A DNA stretch of 7,054 nt, from NCBI GenBank assembly GCA_003229995.1, contig QIGJ01000087.1:1-7054 (forward strand), read 5' to 3'. The stretch is from Gammaproteobacteria bacterium. GTDB taxonomy: Bacteria; Pseudomonadota; Gammaproteobacteria; SZUA-152. Of the stretch, positions 6,594 to 7,054 are shown piece by piece. Under the pieces are notes generated by a model that saw only the letters and a list, made by a program, of their open reading frames with translations, made no database searches and had not been told where the DNA came from. A program made the position numbers and the translations under genes. Every line of letters starts with the position of its first letter. Position 1 is the first letter of the stretch.

Positions 6594-7054
6594 CTATGGC
6601 TGAGTGCTGTCTCCATTACCGGGTAAGCGGATATAAAACGTACTGCCTTCACCAAGCGCGCTACGGGCCACACCAATCTCCCCGCTCAGCATTTCGATAA
6701 AACGCTGACTGATGGCCAAACCCAGACCAGTGCCTTCGTATTCCCGTCCAGCACCGGTGTCTGCCTGCTCAAAGGTATTAAAAATCCGTTGTTGGTTGGC
6801 ACTGGCAATGCCCATGCCGGTATCGGTAACCTCAAACACAATATCAGCGCCCACCCGTTGACAAGACAGGGTGACTGAACCGGTTTCAGTAAATTTGATG
6901 GCATTACCCAGCAGGTTGACCAGTACCTGCCGTAACTTGCCACGATCCGTCATCAGATGGTCCAGGCCGCTGCTCTTCTGCTGCAATATCAGTCCCTTCG
7001 CATCCGCCAGTGGCTGCATCAGTGCCTGAAGTTCTTCCAGCAACGGCGCAAGCA
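6594..7054 (-). CDS. Sensor histidine kinase, C-terminal ATPase domain (partial, 5' end outside the window)
   Basis: The frame is open to the right edge, so only the last 152 complete codons are present. They form a HATPase domain: N-box LRQVLVNLLGNAIKFTE (about 6932-6882), G1 DTGMGIA (around 6824-6804), F-box FNTFEQAD, and G2 GTGLGLAIS (around 6734-6708), ending GEGSTFYIRLPG plus a short tail. This is the form typical of BarA/ArcB-type and other hybrid kinases, but the protein ends here without a C-terminal receiver or Hpt domain. The histidine-bearing domain and any sensor region lie beyond the window. The next gene downstream is a separate receiver, so the kinase may use that as its partner in place of an attached one. 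A TTG at 7043 could be mistaken for a start, but it lies inside the domain. Confidence 0.93.
   Translation of the reverse strand, partial: LAPLLEELQALMQPLADAKGLILQQKSSGLDHLMTDRGKLRQVLVNLLGNAIKFTETGSVTLSCQRVGADIVFEVTDTGMGIASANQQRIFNTFEQADTGAGREYEGTGLGLAISQRFIEMLSGEIGVARSALGEGSTFYIRLPGNGDSTQP

Overview
The window looks like the chromosome of a gammaproteobacterium. PrlC/OpdA, SrkA/YihE, an NADPH-type glutathione reductase and a YgiM-like SH3 protein all read like gammaproteobacterial versions, recognised from memory and not by a search. Base composition looks intermediate and coding density is high. I cannot name a genus.

Layout, left to right: (1) 1-597, minus strand: the N-terminal part of glutathione reductase (gor), running off the left edge, with an apparent one-base frameshift near 290. 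(2) 640-733: a 94-bp element with inverted ends, each end a decayed hairpin, resembling a REPIN/MITE-type non-coding mobile repeat. (3) 738-1769, minus: srkA, a small stress-response protein kinase, probably upstream of gor on the same strand. (4) 1770-1914: a divergent promoter region. (5) 1915-3942, plus: prlC (oligopeptidase A, a zinc metallopeptidase), followed 40 bases later by (6) 3983-4804, plus: a YgiM-like membrane-anchored SH3/coiled-coil protein. (7) 4815-7054, minus: a signal-transduction cluster converging on the SH3 gene. Its transcription order is a histidine kinase (only its C-terminal ATPase end is in the window), a stand-alone receiver protein, and a receiver-histidine kinase hybrid whose start overlaps the receiver gene by 4 bases.

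Working together: gor and srkA both relate to stress and redox damage, and prlC to peptide turnover. The right-hand block is a His-Asp phosphorelay module with no DNA-binding output domain visible, so its output is either off the window or acts by protein contact. I do not see a clearly undescribed system. The points most worth checking are the gor frameshift, the REPIN-like element, and the kinase/receiver/receiver-kinase arrangement.
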